Below are positions 27,501 through 38,306 of a stretch of 64,000 bases of DNA, in pieces (the first letter of the stretch is position 1; every line of letters starts with the position of its first letter). Below the pieces are notes generated by a model. It had not been told where the DNA came from, did not search any database, and worked only from the letters and a program-made list of their open reading frames with translations. This DNA comes from Grifola frondosa (taxonomy: Eukaryota; Basidiomycota; Agaricomycetes; Polyporales; Grifolaceae): positions 62,001 to 126,000 of the forward strand of contig LUGG01000011.1 in assembly GCA_001683735.1 (NCBI GenBank). The letters are read 5' to 3'. The position numbers and the translations under genes were made by a program.

Positions 27501-27609
27501 TCTGGTCAAGCGGGCAAGGGCCCCATGTGTTCTTCCCCATTCGCATCCCTAAATATGGTCCGCCATATCCTTCTTCCTTTCTATCATCTCCTCTCCTCCG
27601 TCCCCTCCC
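24535..27609. other. 3-kb gene-free GC-rich gap
   Basis: No frame resembles a known family; several overlap on opposite strands with shifting composition, as expected of GC-rich non-coding DNA. Visible structure: a TGACG-type (CRE-like) triple repeat at about 25231-25245; two related, diverged stretches (about 25720-25900 and about 25990-26150, sharing words such as gatgggctattc/gatgggtcattc and agaaaggga/agaaggga); short tandem words at 26510-26535 (ttggtccctc) and 26665-26690 (atgggcagc); a 12-bp palindrome acacgatcgtgt flanked by gtgac repeats near 27228-27263; and a pyrimidine-rich tract just before 27610. It probably contains the TCP11-like promoter and possibly a non-coding transcript. 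Confidence 0.45.
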
Positions 27610-30102
27610 ATGGACGACCTTGCCCATGACGCCCTCCCCATCCAGTCCTTGACTCGCAAGCGCAAAGCTGCCAACGACGACCGTCAGTCCCAGGATCGTG
27701 CCTCCTCAGACCCCTCCGTGTCCTCAGAGCCAATGGTCCTCGATTCTTCAGCGACTCCCAGATGTCCGTCCAAGTCCTCTGACCGCCCACCGTCCGCGCG
27801 TGGCTCCTAGCCAACGCCGACCAAGGTATGGCCTCGTCATGGTCCCAGTCCTCCAACCCCCCTTCTCCTCCACCCACTTTTATACCCCAAGTTCGTCACG
27901 AAGGACCTTCACGACCGAAACGCCCACGCATCGACATTCCCCATTCTTCATCCACTTCACCAAGACGTGTACGCAGAGGGCGCATCGCTTGCAGCCACGC
28001 GGTGCCTTCTCCACGCAGGTATAGTTCTCGCCATAATCGGGCAAGTGACACCGTGATATAGGCATCGTATCTGCAACCGAACCAGGCCCCTGTAGAGGCT
28101 CTCTCCTGCGTGCTGGCAATCTGCCCTCTGCGCTACGTTCTTGTCAATCTGTTCCAGTTTCCCCCATTGAGCCGATCTCTCCGCATATACCCCCTCATCA
28201 GCCTCCAATCAACAGAGAAACCTTGAAAGAATTAGATCTCGAAGCCATCCTGCGGAACCCGCAACTACGTTTGTTACTTCTTCCGATCACTGCTAACCGC
28301 CAATTCTCACTATTTCCCCTCCGTCATGACCAGGTCACGACCTACTTTTTGATTCGGGGCTGCAGTTTAGGCCTACTTCGAGCCGGCGGAAGCGCGATCT
28401 TGCAGATAACTATTGGCTCGCCATCGTGCGTGAGCTCGAATGTGGGTGCACCTGCACGACGCTTGACACGAGTGGCCGCCCGCGCGAGCGGCGGTGCATC
28501 TGCAGTGCGCTCCCGATGCCCATCGGCCGGCCCATCCTCGCATTCTCGCAGCCAGACAGCCTGGTGACCGTGCGCGCGGCGTCGCGCATCCGCCCGCTCC
28601 TGCGCGAGTTGCTCGAGGTGCTCGTGTCCATCATCCAGCCGCCGCCCGCGCTAGGCAAGCCCGCGGGGCTCTACATTCAGCCCGCTTTCGAGCACCCTCA
28701 CCCGCAGTTCCAGCAGAACCTCACGCACGTTGCGCAGCTCCGCGCGGTGCTCGATGCGGATCTGATCCAGCAGGAGATCGCGCACGGCCTGTTCGACCCC
28801 TCCGGCGTGTTCCAGACGATCGGCGACGTTATTCGGTGCCATTGTGCGCCGATGCGCGACCATGCGGTGGACCAGATGGTGGCGCTTGCACACTCGTGTG
28901 CTCCCGGAGGAAAGGGGACGAAGGTCGATGCCGTCCGCGCGATCCGGATGTGCTTTGAGATTATGGAACTCATGAAACTGGTATGTGACATCGATTTAGG
29001 CGTTGAGGCAGCATGATGGGAATTAGCTGACTCGGGCATGTTACAGGACGTCGCGAACCACCAGCTACAGACGCTGCGGCCGTATCTCGTCCAGTCTGCT
29101 GCTCAGTACGAGCTCAAAACGTTCCAAGAGAGTCGGCAGAGCGGCCAGCTCTCTCTAGATGTTACTCGCGCATGGCTGAACTCTGCATACCGGGAGCTCA
29201 GCGATGCGTCTAAATCGAAGTCAAATTTGCTCTTCGCAAAATACCCCCACCGCACGAGAATACATGTGGCCATTACGAAGGCCATTGTAAATATAATATT
29301 TGACCCGCCGACACCTACCGCCATCCCATCACCATCGACATCGACGTTGCCATCGCCATCGACGGCATCGTCGTCGATCTCTTTGCCATCGCCAGCGAAC
29401 TCCACCCCCGTGATGTCTCCGTCTTCTCATCGCCCGACTCCCTCCATCACCGCCTACCCAGGATACCCAGAAACAATGTATCTCGACCACGCGCGGCTCC
29501 TCACGCTCAGCAAGGATGCCGCAGACTTCACCGCGCTGTACATGTTCCTGCTGCTCTACCGACAACTCGTGCACTCCAGCTCGGGCACCGCGGCGGGCGT
29601 GAAGCCCGACGAGTTGCTCCGCCTGAAGAAAGAAATTTGGGAAATCGGTCCCGCGCACCTCGGCCTGTGCTTCCGTGTGCGCGCGCGCGAGGGGCGCGAC
29701 CGCGAGGCGGAGTGGTGCAAGTGGCACAAGGAGATGAGCGATGTCGTGCTGCAGGTCGCTATGCGCGCGTGCGAGGGCACGGGTGCGGCGCCTGACGAGC
29801 AGACGGTGAAGCTCGCGACGAGCTGGGCCGAGACGCACCTCCGCGCGGACTCGCCGCTCAGCGCGCTCATGCGCGGCCGCGTAAAGGAGCGCGTCGAGGA
29901 CGTCGCGACGCAGATCGTCTTGGCGGCGTCTGGCGCGACCCAGAAGGCGGCGACGGACGATGTGCCTGCGACGAGCAGTGGACTCGAGCCGCTCATGCCG
30001 GAGATTCGCCACCTTGCGGAACGGCTGGTGAAGGTTGCGACCATTCATCTGAATGTGTATGGCGCGCTGTACGCTCAGCCCGGGTTCGTTGGTGTTGAGT
30101 AA
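27610..30102 (+). CDS. T-complex protein 11 (TCP11/Sok1) family protein
   Basis: The family includes yeast Sok1, a suppressor in the cAMP-PKA pathway; molecular function is unclear. The conserved body starts KELDLEAILRNPQLR|HDLLFD (intron about 28269-28331), then NYWLAIVRELECGCTCTT, LVTVRAASRIRPLLRELLEV, QNLTHVAQLRAVLDADLIQQ, FDPSGVFQTIGDVIRCHCAP, MRDHAVDQMVALAH, VDAVRAIRMCFEIMELMKL, and after an intron (28981-29046) DVANHQLQTLRPYLVQSAAQ, YELKTF, YLDHARLLTLSKDAADFTAL, YMFLLLYRQLV and LAERLVKVATIHLNVYGALY; stop at 30100-30102. A Ser/Pro-rich linker (about 29320-29450) is low complexity. The N-terminus is disordered and uncertain. ATG 27610 opens a frame different from the one containing PPTVRAWLLANADQG (27783 onward), which has a TGA just before it. 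ATG 27828 is the safest alternative start. Confidence 0.85.
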
Positions 30103-30763
30103 GTGTGTGTGTGGTGGAGCTATAGCTTCTTGTCGTTCTGTTCTTGCTTGCTTGGGTACACTGTGCCCGCATATCTCGCTCCTTAGCTTCGTTTATCTCT
30201 CCGTTTTCCTCTCACTCTTGCCCGTTTTCCTGTGTCCGCCTCTCCCTGACGTTTTCGAGCACTTTTGTTGATACGACTTGCTTGCTTGCTTGTTGTGGTC
30301 CGCTTGCTCTCGTTTTGCCCGCCCGCGTACGCTTACGATGAATCTGCTGATGACCGCCGCCGCATGTAATTACTGCTACAGCCCCGCACGATAATAAAGA
30401 AGTCTTTTGGGGAGTTTAAGTACCATCGAGTGGCAGAAGACGGTTGCGGGGTTCGACATGCTGGGCACACGCGGTTATCGTGAACAATCAGCGTGTGAGT
30501 GGCCGTGTTTCTAGCGCAACAGGTGCCGGTGAGTACTGCGGGGTAAACTAGTTAGGCTACGTCTTCCCCACTATCTTCGTGTTCTTCTCGTAGGTCTCCG
30601 TAGTAGTACTTCATTCTGTAAGTCATCCAAAAAAGGAAGGAATAGAACTCTGAGTTACGTAAGCGACAGGTTTAGAAGGAAGACCAGGTTAGCTGCAAAG
30701 AAAGTTGGATGATGATCATACTCTGCGCAGCCTCGCACTGATTTCAGTGCTTCACCATCTACC
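30103..30763. other. Intergenic, no gene seen
   Basis: 3' flank of the TCP11-like gene and 5' flank of the next gene in the same direction. Contains cttgcttgcttg-type short repeats (30270-30300) and a possible polyadenylation word aataaa at about 30393. No open frame with a recognisable product. Confidence 0.5.
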
Positions 30764-31746
30764 ATGTCCTCGACGACGACGCCGACGCCGACAGACTCCA
30801 CCCAGAGTGGTTCTGCGAGCGGCATCAGCACCGACTCCTCGACATCCACGCCGACGCCGACCAGCGTCAGTGGGCCGCCCTCGTCGTCGCTTTACCTGTG
30901 CGTACCGGCGCGCTGGCATGCGCCCCACCGCCGTCCTCTAGCTTCTGGCTGACCGCGGGTTCTCTCCACAGGTTCACCTTCCTCGCGACGCTCTTCCTCC
31001 TGCTCTTCGTCTCCTCCGCCATCGTCATGCGCGGATTTTACCTCCGGCGGCGTTTCCGCCGCCAACTTGAGGCTGCCATTGCGGCGGGCGCGCTTGTTGA
31101 GTCGCCCGGGGACCCTCGCGCCCGTCGGCGGTTGCGGCGCCCAAAGCTGTGGGACGCGAGCCTGCAGGGCGCGCGGCGCGGGCTCGCGGGGTGGGAGGAT
31201 ATTATGGTCAGTCCGCTCGCCCCTCTGCTGCACCGGGCTGCACTGAGTGCCTTGCCAACCGTCGCGACGTGCGTGTATTCTCGTCTCCAGCCCGTCGCAG
31301 CGAGCCTGTGTGTCGAGAAGCCGCCGAGCGCTTCTCCGCCGACGCCGCCGTCCGCGCGTATTGCCTCCGCGCGGCGGAACCCGCTAGCGTTCTTTCGTCG
31401 GAATGCCGGGGCTCTTGCCTGGCGGGCACGCAGGCGTGCGCCGTCCTCCGCGTCCCCGCCGCGCTCGCCCACCGCGGGTGCTGGATCTGGATCCGCGCCG
31501 GATGCAGAATCCGAAGCCCGCGCGGAGGCGGCCGCTGTGCAGGTATCGGTGCTGGTCTCGATGCCGAACCCACACCGGCGCATATTCTGTGACTCTGCTG
31601 CGCAGGCGCAGGACGTATCGATGAAGGGGAAGGAGCGGGGTTTGGAGGTGGAGTGGGACGAGGACGAGGAGGGCGTGCCGGACGTCGTGTTTGGTATCAC
31701 GCGGGTGGGATTCAGGAGTGAGGATGGGGCGGACGGGGATGGGTAG
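30764..31746 (+). CDS. Small single-pass membrane protein of unknown function
   Basis: ATG 30764 starts a Ser/Thr/Pro-rich segment (MSSTTTPTPTDSTQSG), then after intron 30898-30971 a single hydrophobic helix LYL|FTFLATLFLLLFVSSAIVM with a basic stop-transfer (RGFYLRRRFRRQLEAA). The N-terminus is thus likely lumenal or extracellular and the C-terminus cytosolic. Further conserved-looking blocks are RRPKLWDASL, GWEDIM|PVAASL (intron 31207-31290; 84 nt, so retention keeps frame), LQ-like AAAVQVSVLVSMPNP, and an acidic tail VEWDEDEEGVPDVVFGITRV ending at TAG 31744-31746. I have seen similar short N-Ser-rich/TM proteins in Agaricomycetes but know of no function. Confidence is for it being a gene. 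Confidence 0.65.
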
Positions 31747-32334
31747 GTCCGTGAGGGTAGGTTGGTGTCGATGTTCTTGTTTTGCTTTTTGTTGTCGCTG
31801 ATCACGGGTTGTGAGCTCACCCAGCACTGTACCCATATCGCACATGCATACTTTCTATCGCTACGTATTGTATATCTATGTACACATGTGTACTTTGTAA
31901 TGTAGTATATTCATTGGCAGATTTGCTTTTTGTGCGGCGAGTCGTTTGTAGTAAACATACCGCCGAGTGCGATCACTGTAATACTGTCCTTTTCTTGTCG
32001 GTGGCGTTGTCATCTTCAGATGTTATTTGTGAGCACGGCCGTTCTACGGTGTTCCTCTCATACCCATGAGTTAGGAATCTCCAGCCATCCTTCGCCACAC
32101 CGCCCTCCGTCATCGCGTTAGTAAGTATTCGTCTGGATGAATAGCGATCGGAGAACTGGTTAGAGATTGCAATTGATTGCTATATATTTTGTTTGTCAAT
32201 GACATGGATTAACGATCTATTAAAGCTGCCGTATCCGGCGTTTAGACGACACACCACTTGCTTGGGTCCCAACTGGAAGCATTAACGTCTCCAGTTGCTT
32301 TTACGACCGCCGCCTCCGCACCGCACACAACGAC
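31747..32334. other. Convergent 3' intergenic
   Basis: Lies between the 3' ends of a rightward membrane-protein gene and a leftward F-box gene. AT content rises; no supported gene. An aatta/tatata-rich stretch at 32165-32225 may carry both polyadenylation regions. Confidence 0.5.
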
Positions 32335-34040
32335 CTAATCAAATGCATGGTCCCCAACCACCTCAGTGTCCCCATCCCACATCAAATTCTCGTCCGAATC
32401 CGTCTCCACCGTCCCCTCCGTCTCCGCGTCCTCCACGTCCGAGCCCTCAAAGCGCTCGAACGTCCCGACGTGCCGCGCAAGCCAGCGCTCCTCCCGCACG
32501 CTGACCTCGTCCTCCAGGTCCATATACACCGCCGCAAGCGGCGCGCCCTGCTCCCGTCGCGCACGCACGAGCGCCTTCATCTCGCGCCCGCCGACGCCCG
32601 TCGTCGTGAGTGCCTCCAGGTGTGGGCACACGAGCGGCGGCCCAACGAGCAGCGTGTACCACGCGGGGGCGAGGAAGTCAAGGTTCACATTCAGCGACGA
32701 CACACGCGACATCGCGCTCAGCGCCGTGCCTGCCGCCGCGGCGTTGCACGGCAGCCCGGAGAACTTGGCTGCGGTCACGCGGGAGAGGAGCGGCGCGAGG
32801 GTGCTCTGCACGAACGCGGAGTAGTCTGCATCCTCGAAGTCGACCGCGAGCGAGGTGAGCGCGGGGAAGGAGAGGCGGGCGAGGAGCGCGGTGAGGTAGT
32901 CCGGTTCGAGGTACGAGAGCGCGAGCTCCGTCAGCTTGGGGAGCACGACCGGCTCCGCTGCGGAGGACACGAACGGTGCAGTGCTGTCGGTGAGTGCGGC
33001 CTGCCGCTCCTCAGCGGACCAATCCGCGGGGTTGCCTGTAGGGCCGGAGAGGCAGAGCGTGAGGTTCTCGAGGTTGGGCGACGCGCGCAGAATATTCATG
33101 AAGTCGACGAAGGCCGGGCGGACGTCGCGCGTGTGGTACGCGAGCTCGAGTTCCACAAGCCCGCCCGTGCGAAGGAAGGCCGCTCCCGGCCACGGAATGT
33201 GCACACCCCAGAGTGCGATAGAGCGCATGCGGGGGGCATCCCCGCCGAACGGGACGAGATTGAGGTCGCGCGCCTGATCGCCATACATAAATGTGTCGTA
33301 CTCCTCCGTATCCTCGTAATGGTACAGGCGGAACACCTCAAGCTGGGGCGCGGGCCCGATGTTCCCGATAAGCTGCAACGCGATGTACATCACGTCGTAG
33401 GCGGAGACCATGAGCTCGAAGGACGCCAGCGCGCGAGGTGCGGGCGGAGGATCTCTATCGCGGTCGCGGCTGCGGCGAGTGGCGGGCCTGGGTCCGAGTC
33501 CGTGTCGGGGATGAAGCGTGGGTCATTGTCCGTGAAGTCCATCGAGATCGTGAGCGGGAGCGCTTTGGAACGCAAGATGTAGATCCGAGAGCGCAGGTAG
33601 GGCAGCTGCTCGGAGAAGTCGAGGTCCGTCCAGAGGGAGGGCGTGTCGAGGGCGACGGCGCGCCAGCGCCGGCAGACATGCGAGACGAGGACCTCGAAGT
33701 CCAGGTCGTACGAGCTACTGGAGGTGGAGGAGCGGTTGTCGTCGTTTTTTGAGCGGATGGGTCGGCGCTCCTCGTCGACGTTCTCCCATTCGTCGTCGTT
33801 TTCCTTCTGTTCGACCTCGACCTCACCCATATCGTTGTCTTCATCGCCTTCTTCTTCTTCTTCATCACCGTCATCGTAATCTTCACCGTCGTCGTCCCCT
33901 TCCATCGCGCCGATATAGAATATGTGCGCGAGGAGCTCGGTGGGGAGCTCGTTGATGAGACAACGACCGTTGGCGGGAGGGAAGAACGGGTTCCCCTTGG
34001 TCGCGTCTGGAACCGCAGATAGTGCCATGAGCTTGCTCAT
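32335..34040 (-). CDS. F-box protein with leucine-rich C-terminal region
   Basis: Likely SCF ubiquitin-ligase substrate adaptor of the large Agaricomycete F-box expansion. ATG 34040 gives MSKLMALSAVPDATKGNPFF, then the F-box core INELPTELLAHIFYIGA, a long acidic Asp/Glu insert (about 33790-33895), and the second half of the box FEVLVSHVCRRWRAVALDTP / SLWTDLDF. LRR-like segments follow: LEVFRLYHYEDTEEYDTFMY, MRSIALWGVHIPWPGAAFL, LVELELAYHTRDVRPAFVDF, SPNLENLTLCLSGPTG, LPKLTELALSYLEPDYLTAL, LTSLAVDFEDADYS, VSSLNVNLDFLAP and CPHLEALTTTGV. An acidic C-terminus ends at TAA/TGA 32335. The two halves are in different frames: LARWR is followed by FELMVSAYDV only if one base is added at about 33418-33424. 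An acidic insert of this size inside an F-box is unusual. Confidence 0.85.
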
Positions 34041-34368
34041 GGTGATCCGCTGAATGGAATGCAAATCAGAGCGCGCTTCGCAAATGCGAGTGAGCACTGA
34101 CCCTCAGGAAATAGGATTCACAAAGGAAAAGAAAACGTTGAGGCGGAAAATGCCGCGCCACAAAGCATGAGCTTCCCGATATGGCAATATCATTTAGACA
34201 AAATGATATAAACCAGAATTTAATCTTGCGGGCAAGAAGGGGTAGCCGGACGAAAAGCAACCACGGTGGCTTGTGCCCACTGTGGCCCAATTTTTTCTCT
34301 CTTTGTATGAGGTCACTAAAATGCTAATAGTTTTTATTTCTATTTTTATATGATCTGCAAGATGGAAG
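34041..34368. other. F-box gene upstream region next to the retroelement
   Basis: Promoter-side flank of the F-box gene. Base composition drops sharply towards AT from about 34310, marking the border of the transposon-rich half. No gene seen. Confidence 0.5.
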
Positions 34369-34373
34369 AAGTA

Positions 34374-34599
34374 TGTTACAGCAAGCCTCAGTCATGAAGT
34401 ACTCGACTAGTATTAGTTCACACTACCTGTTACAGCAAGCCTGTACAGTATGTTAGTCTAGTTCTATCAATACAGTTATCAAACTCACCTCAGTCATGAA
34501 GTACTTGACTGAGGTGTTACAAGTATGAACGCACATCCAAGTACACTCTGTCACATCACATGCATCTTGTCACACGTCTCGCGGTCTCTCCGCTCAACA
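34374..34599 (-). repeat. Copia 3' LTR (left copy)
   Basis: 226 bp, starts tgttacagc and ends ctcaaca. Matches 38318-38543 along its length with scattered substitutions, mainly C/T and G/A. It contains an internal near-repeat of tgttacagcaagcct about 53 bp apart. Confidence 0.92.
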
Positions 34600-34608
34600 C
34601 TCCCCCTA
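34600..34608 (-). promoter_or_regulatory. Copia polypurine tract
   Basis: Element strand reads a G-rich purine run (tagggggag) immediately before the 3' LTR start, the normal place for the plus-strand primer. Confidence 0.65.
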
Positions 34609-34611
34609 GAC

Positions 34612-34911
34612 TGCAACACCAAGGAATAATAAATGCTTCTTCAGTACTTGCAGCACCAATGTCTTCATAAAAATGTCAGCTGGGTTCTCCAATCCCGGGA
34701 TGTGTATGATACTGAGTTCCTTAAGTCAGATGGCATCCTGCAACCAGTGGTACCGTATGTGTAGGTGTCAAACTCGCAAGAAGTTCATGGATTGTTTAGC
34801 GAGGCTCTCGCTGCCTGAGCTGTCCATGTGCAGAACTACCGGAGAGTCGATGGAAATGTAGATATCGCCCATGAACTTCGCGAGCCAGAGGGCGGTCTGT
34901 CCGGCATGTGT
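34612..34911 (-). pseudogene. Copia reverse transcriptase/RNase H C-terminal remnant
   Basis: Minus strand reads HAGQTALWLAKFMGDIYI, then HLHIRYHWLQDAI and IIHIPGLENPADIFMKTLVL, the usual end of copia Pol (AEY..LWL, HIDIRYHFLRD, ENxADIxTKxL). Stop codons interrupt it after FLRV and after QDAI. The frame breaks abruptly at about 34911, where foreign sequence begins. Confidence 0.75.
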
Positions 34912-36260
34912 TGTAAGGGGTTATTGATGTATGTGAGAGTTCCTGTCTGAGAATAAATTTCTAACACAAGAATTTGTTCACAAAAGAATTTATTTTTCAA
35001 GCAAGGGGTTCAGTGAAACTGAATTATAAGTAGCAAGAAATTTAAAAGCCTTCAATACTTCAATGTGCACCAAGCGTGATGGGTTTTCCTACTTTTCTGG
35101 TCAGAGGCTCAGCCGAGTCCGGAAATCCGAGATTTATCAAATATATAAGATTCAGGTACGTAGATTCCAAATGAATGTCAGGGATATTACTTGCTAACAC
35201 TTGTGACTTCAATTCCTGGTCTCGTGAGTGCTCAACCTAGCCTACTGTTCTGTAGGGTCCTTGAGTCTTCCTGCCTGAGTCTGTACTTTCAGAGCACGTG
35301 TCTGAACAGTCAAACAGCCCAAGAAACTTCCTGTCTCGAACTTAAACTTGCACTTTCCTTACACTGCAATCTGCTGTCTTGCTACTGAGAATATTCTACT
35401 GCAGAGTACTCAACCTAGCCTACTTTCCTTGTAGGGTCCTTGAGATACTCTTCTTGGACTTGTACTACCAGAGCCCAGTCTGGTCAGGTGACAATCCAGG
35501 GTGAAATTCACACAGAAGGAGAGGGCACACAGATGTCTGGGGTGAAAGTGGATAAAACCTCTATTGCTCTCAGGGGGCAGTTTGGCCTGCTTTTATACCC
35601 TGAGGAAATTCTAGAACATTCCATTCCCTATGGGCCTGGAACATTCTAGGCTATGTTACAAAAGTACAAAAAACTACATAATTATTACAAGATTTCCTTT
35701 CTCAGCTCATTTCTGCACCAAATCCTTCTGTTCTATTTATATCTCCTACTTTTCTCCTGATCTCTGTAGCTCGGCCTTGTCTAGATGGTCTGGGCTCAGG
35801 GTCTGGGTGGTCCTATTTTGGTCTGGGTCTGCCTGGGCTTGCAAAGTGGGGTTATAAGTGATAGCACCCTAGATTTGAGAGTATCTTTTGCTAAACCTAG
35901 ATCACACTGGGCCTTTAAAAAAAGGCTAGGTCATTCTGGAACCTTCTAGGATCCTGTATATTGGTCCAGAATTAGGGTTCAGGTGGCCAAACAACTTGCC
36001 TGGGCTTGTCCGGGTCTTTAAACTGGTGTCCTAACTCAGAGTATCCTAAATTTGAGGGTGTCCTTCAATGAGCCTAGGTTGTGCTGGGCTTTTGAAAAGA
36101 CCTGGAGCATTCTGGACCTTCTCAGAGTTGTAGGCTTGCCTAGGTCTTGTCTAGGTCCTTTTTCAATTAGCCTTTAAACCATTTAGATCCTTCTGATAAT
36201 CATTTTTATGTAAGCCCATTTATCAAGCACATTTCTTTGACTTTGGAATAATGCAAACTG
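34912..36260. other. Foreign non-coding stretch inside the copia element
   Basis: Begins tgttgtaagg exactly where RNase H homology ends. No coding. It holds an imperfect internal duplication: ctcaacctagcctact..gtagggtccttgag occurs near 35228-35267 and 35408-35446, and variants of ctagg/gggct/ttctagg recur to 36130. Could be part of another LTR or a captured non-coding segment. Origin unknown. Confidence 0.4.
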
Positions 36261-36444
36261 AGTGCTAACTGTGAAAGAGGGAAAAATGTATACAGTGTCA
36301 TGTGACCTAGTTCTTCCATCCATGCCCTTCATAGATCAACAGAAAGTCATCCATCAGTCTCGCATCTCCTGCTTGCAGCATGTTCTTCGGCAATTCAACT
36401 ATATCACTGTTCGGCTTCAACATTTCTCTGCGATGAGCAATGTT

Positions 36445-36795
36445 TCAAACGATCCATGCATCCAACCATTCAAACATGGCTAGAATGGAATAGGGAACTC
36501 CCACTGCTACTTCTTGGGTGCCTGTGTAATGCTCCACAGCAACAATGACTTGAGTCTCCTGAAATTGAAGGATACGGGTGATTCGTCCTGTAAACTTGAT
36601 GTTGGGTCCCAAAAGATGAAGGGAACCAGAAAAATAGATTGGAATAAGATGATCCTGGACTGGATCGAGAATGAGGATATGTTTGTGAGTCTGTCGATGC
36701 ACTCGATAGTAGAAAACTTGAATATCACAAGGGTACGAAGTTGCCTGCATGATGGTGATGGACGGGAACAAGAATGCCTGGAAATAGCCGAACAA
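36445..36795 (-). CDS. Unrelated 116-residue frame carried inside the copia element
   Basis: Minus-strand frame of 116 residues including HLIPIYFSGSLHLLGPN, GRITRILQFQETQVIVAVEH and VPYSILAMFEWLDAW. It does not look like integrase, reverse transcriptase or RNase H. The layout (short strands, then a VxVxxY-like core) is reminiscent of small hypothetical proteins associated with other basidiomycete transposons, but I cannot assign it. Either a captured host or transposon gene fragment, or a scrap of a nested insertion. Confidence 0.4.
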   Translation of the reverse strand: MFGYFQAFLFPSITIMQATSYPCDIQVFYYRVHRQTHKHILILDPVQDHLIPIYFSGSLHLLGPNIKFTGRITRILQFQETQVIVAVEHYTGTQEVAVGVPYSILAMFEWLDAWIV

Positions 36796-36899
36796 AATTA
36801 TGCTTTATTTATGAGTATAAGCATGTGACCACATTCCTGATTTGATGTCATGCCATATCATTTACTGATGACAGGATGTGCAAAATCAATGTTATTTTG

Positions 36900-37331
36900 C
36901 CATGTTCAGGTACCAAACACATTTGGTGTGTGACACCATGTCTAATCCGACGATGAAAAAGGTTGAGTCCATCCCAGCTGCATGACCGACCCGGGGTTCA
37001 ATGGCTACATAGTCCGTGAAGCATTCGTGCTGTGTGAAATAGTGGTGGGTTGCACCTGAGTCGGTGAGCGCAGTTCACCGGGAGGTGGCAATGGGCTTGT
37101 AGTCATGGGGATGGCCGCATTCATCAGAAATATGTGATAATTGTAGGGGTCGCCAACTGGTTTCGGGTCCTCGTGATGTGACATGAGGTGTGCCTTGTGG
37201 GCCTGTGTCATAGCAACTGCCACAGCTGTGGCCGTCTCAGGAGTGGTTCTGGATGTTGTGACACTAGCAGAGTGGGCATTGCATGATGCGAGCTCTGTGG
37301 GTGAGCCCCACCGGCCCTTGGGAACAAATTT
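36900..37331 (-). pseudogene. Copia protease remnant
   Basis: On the minus strand near 37041-37069 the sequence reads TALTDSGATHHYFTQHECF, with the aspartic-protease signature D-S-G-A-T-H. The frame continues to about 36900 but no integrase follows. Stops and frame changes occur between the Gag end and this motif. Confidence 0.65.
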
Positions 37332-38132
37332 TCAATGCACAGGTTGTTGTCCTGTGCATCCGCTGCCCTCTATGTAGCATTGCTCATGAGCATGGCCACG
37401 TCCACCACACCATGAGCATGTGGGGCATTGGCCTTGTGCCACATTTGCAGTGTTAGCTGCAAAAGCTTGTTCCTGCATGCTGCAAATGAGGTCGAGAGAG
37501 TTGCCAGTGATGAGAGTCTCTTCCTCCATGAGCATCGTAATGATGCTGATAACGTGATCGGGATCAGTACTGCTGAGCAGGGGCACAGTAATGGAGTGCA
37601 TGGATTGGGGCATGGAGCAACAGAGGATCACTGTGAATTGTGCATCCAGGAGAGACGCGCCAAGCTTCAGAGCGGTGTTACAGCATGCATGCATCTCCTC
37701 GAAATGAGCATATAGGTCAGCGCTGGGGGTGTATTTGAGGGCACGAATGTGGTCAACCACATTCATGAGGGACATGAGGTCTGTGCATTTGCATTTGTCC
37801 TTCAGTTGCTTCCAGATCTCCGTGACTGTCTTCCCATCTGCGATAACTACGGAGCTATGGAAGTGCTTTATTTTCAATATCATAACAGCCTTGCTGACCT
37901 CATCTTCATCATCCCACGCCTCGCCGTGTGTCATGCTACTAGGCTCCTGGGTGCCATTGGTGGCAATGATCATGGGAGGGTGGGTTTTCAATCTGTCGAG
38001 GTGACTGAACGACTTGTGTACCTTGCAGATGCAGGTAACGCAGTCCTTCCAGTCCAGCCAGTTCATTCGATCGAGCTGTTGGGACTCAGTGAAGCTGGGA
38101 AGCTTGGTGTCTGGAACCAAAGATGCCATCAT
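37332..38132 (-). CDS. Copia Gag (UBN2-like) with CCHC zinc knuckle
   Basis: About 266 residues from ATG 38132. Starts MMASLVPDTKLPSFTESQQL; the UBN2/gag body includes WLDWKDCVTCICKVHK, ADGKTVTEIWKQLKDKC, YAHFEEMHACCNTALKLG and LLDAQFTVILCCSMPQS. It ends in a zinc knuckle CSWCGGRGHAHEQC (Cys-x2-Cys-x4-His-x4-Cys). The frame is open through the knuckle, then Pol is lost soon after. It would form virus-like particles for reverse transcription of this element family. Confidence 0.85.
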   Translation of the reverse strand: MMASLVPDTKLPSFTESQQLDRMNWLDWKDCVTCICKVHKSFSHLDRLKTHPPMIIATNGTQEPSSMTHGEAWDDEDEVSKAVMILKIKHFHSSVVIADGKTVTEIWKQLKDKCKCTDLMSLMNVVDHIRALKYTPSADLYAHFEEMHACCNTALKLGASLLDAQFTVILCCSMPQSMHSITVPLLSSTDPDHVISIITMLMEEETLITGNSLDLICSMQEQAFAANTANVAQGQCPTCSWCGGRGHAHEQCYIEGSGCTGQQPVH

Positions 38133-38306
38133 TCGGTGGCTATATGTGGGGTATTTGTGGGGTATATGTGGGGTATAAGGTGTGCAACGAGTTTCCGGCT
38201 CATTGGCTTGGGTATTAGGACGATGGTCTAGTTGCTGGTAGATGAATCTGACGAGTTTCGGGCTTGTCGAGTCGAGTTAAGCTCCTGGGCTTAAGTAGTA
38301 CTTAAT

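Noticed and set aside
29329..30048. 239-codon minus-strand frame
   Set aside because: Antisense of the TCP11-like exon, Arg/His-rich shadow composition.
30898..31845. Antisense frames of 113-260 codons
   Set aside because: Opposite the small membrane-protein gene, which has better splice sites, a clear TM helix and a sensible start.
32347..33582. 411-codon plus-strand open frame
   Set aside because: Lies wholly antisense to the F-box/LRR gene and has Arg/Glu/Val-biased composition typical of the complement of GC-rich codons.
34911..36382. Nested LTR insertion bounded by gcatg repeats
   Set aside because: The 5-mer match can arise by chance, the supposed ends are not an inverse pair, and coding on the two sides does not rejoin.
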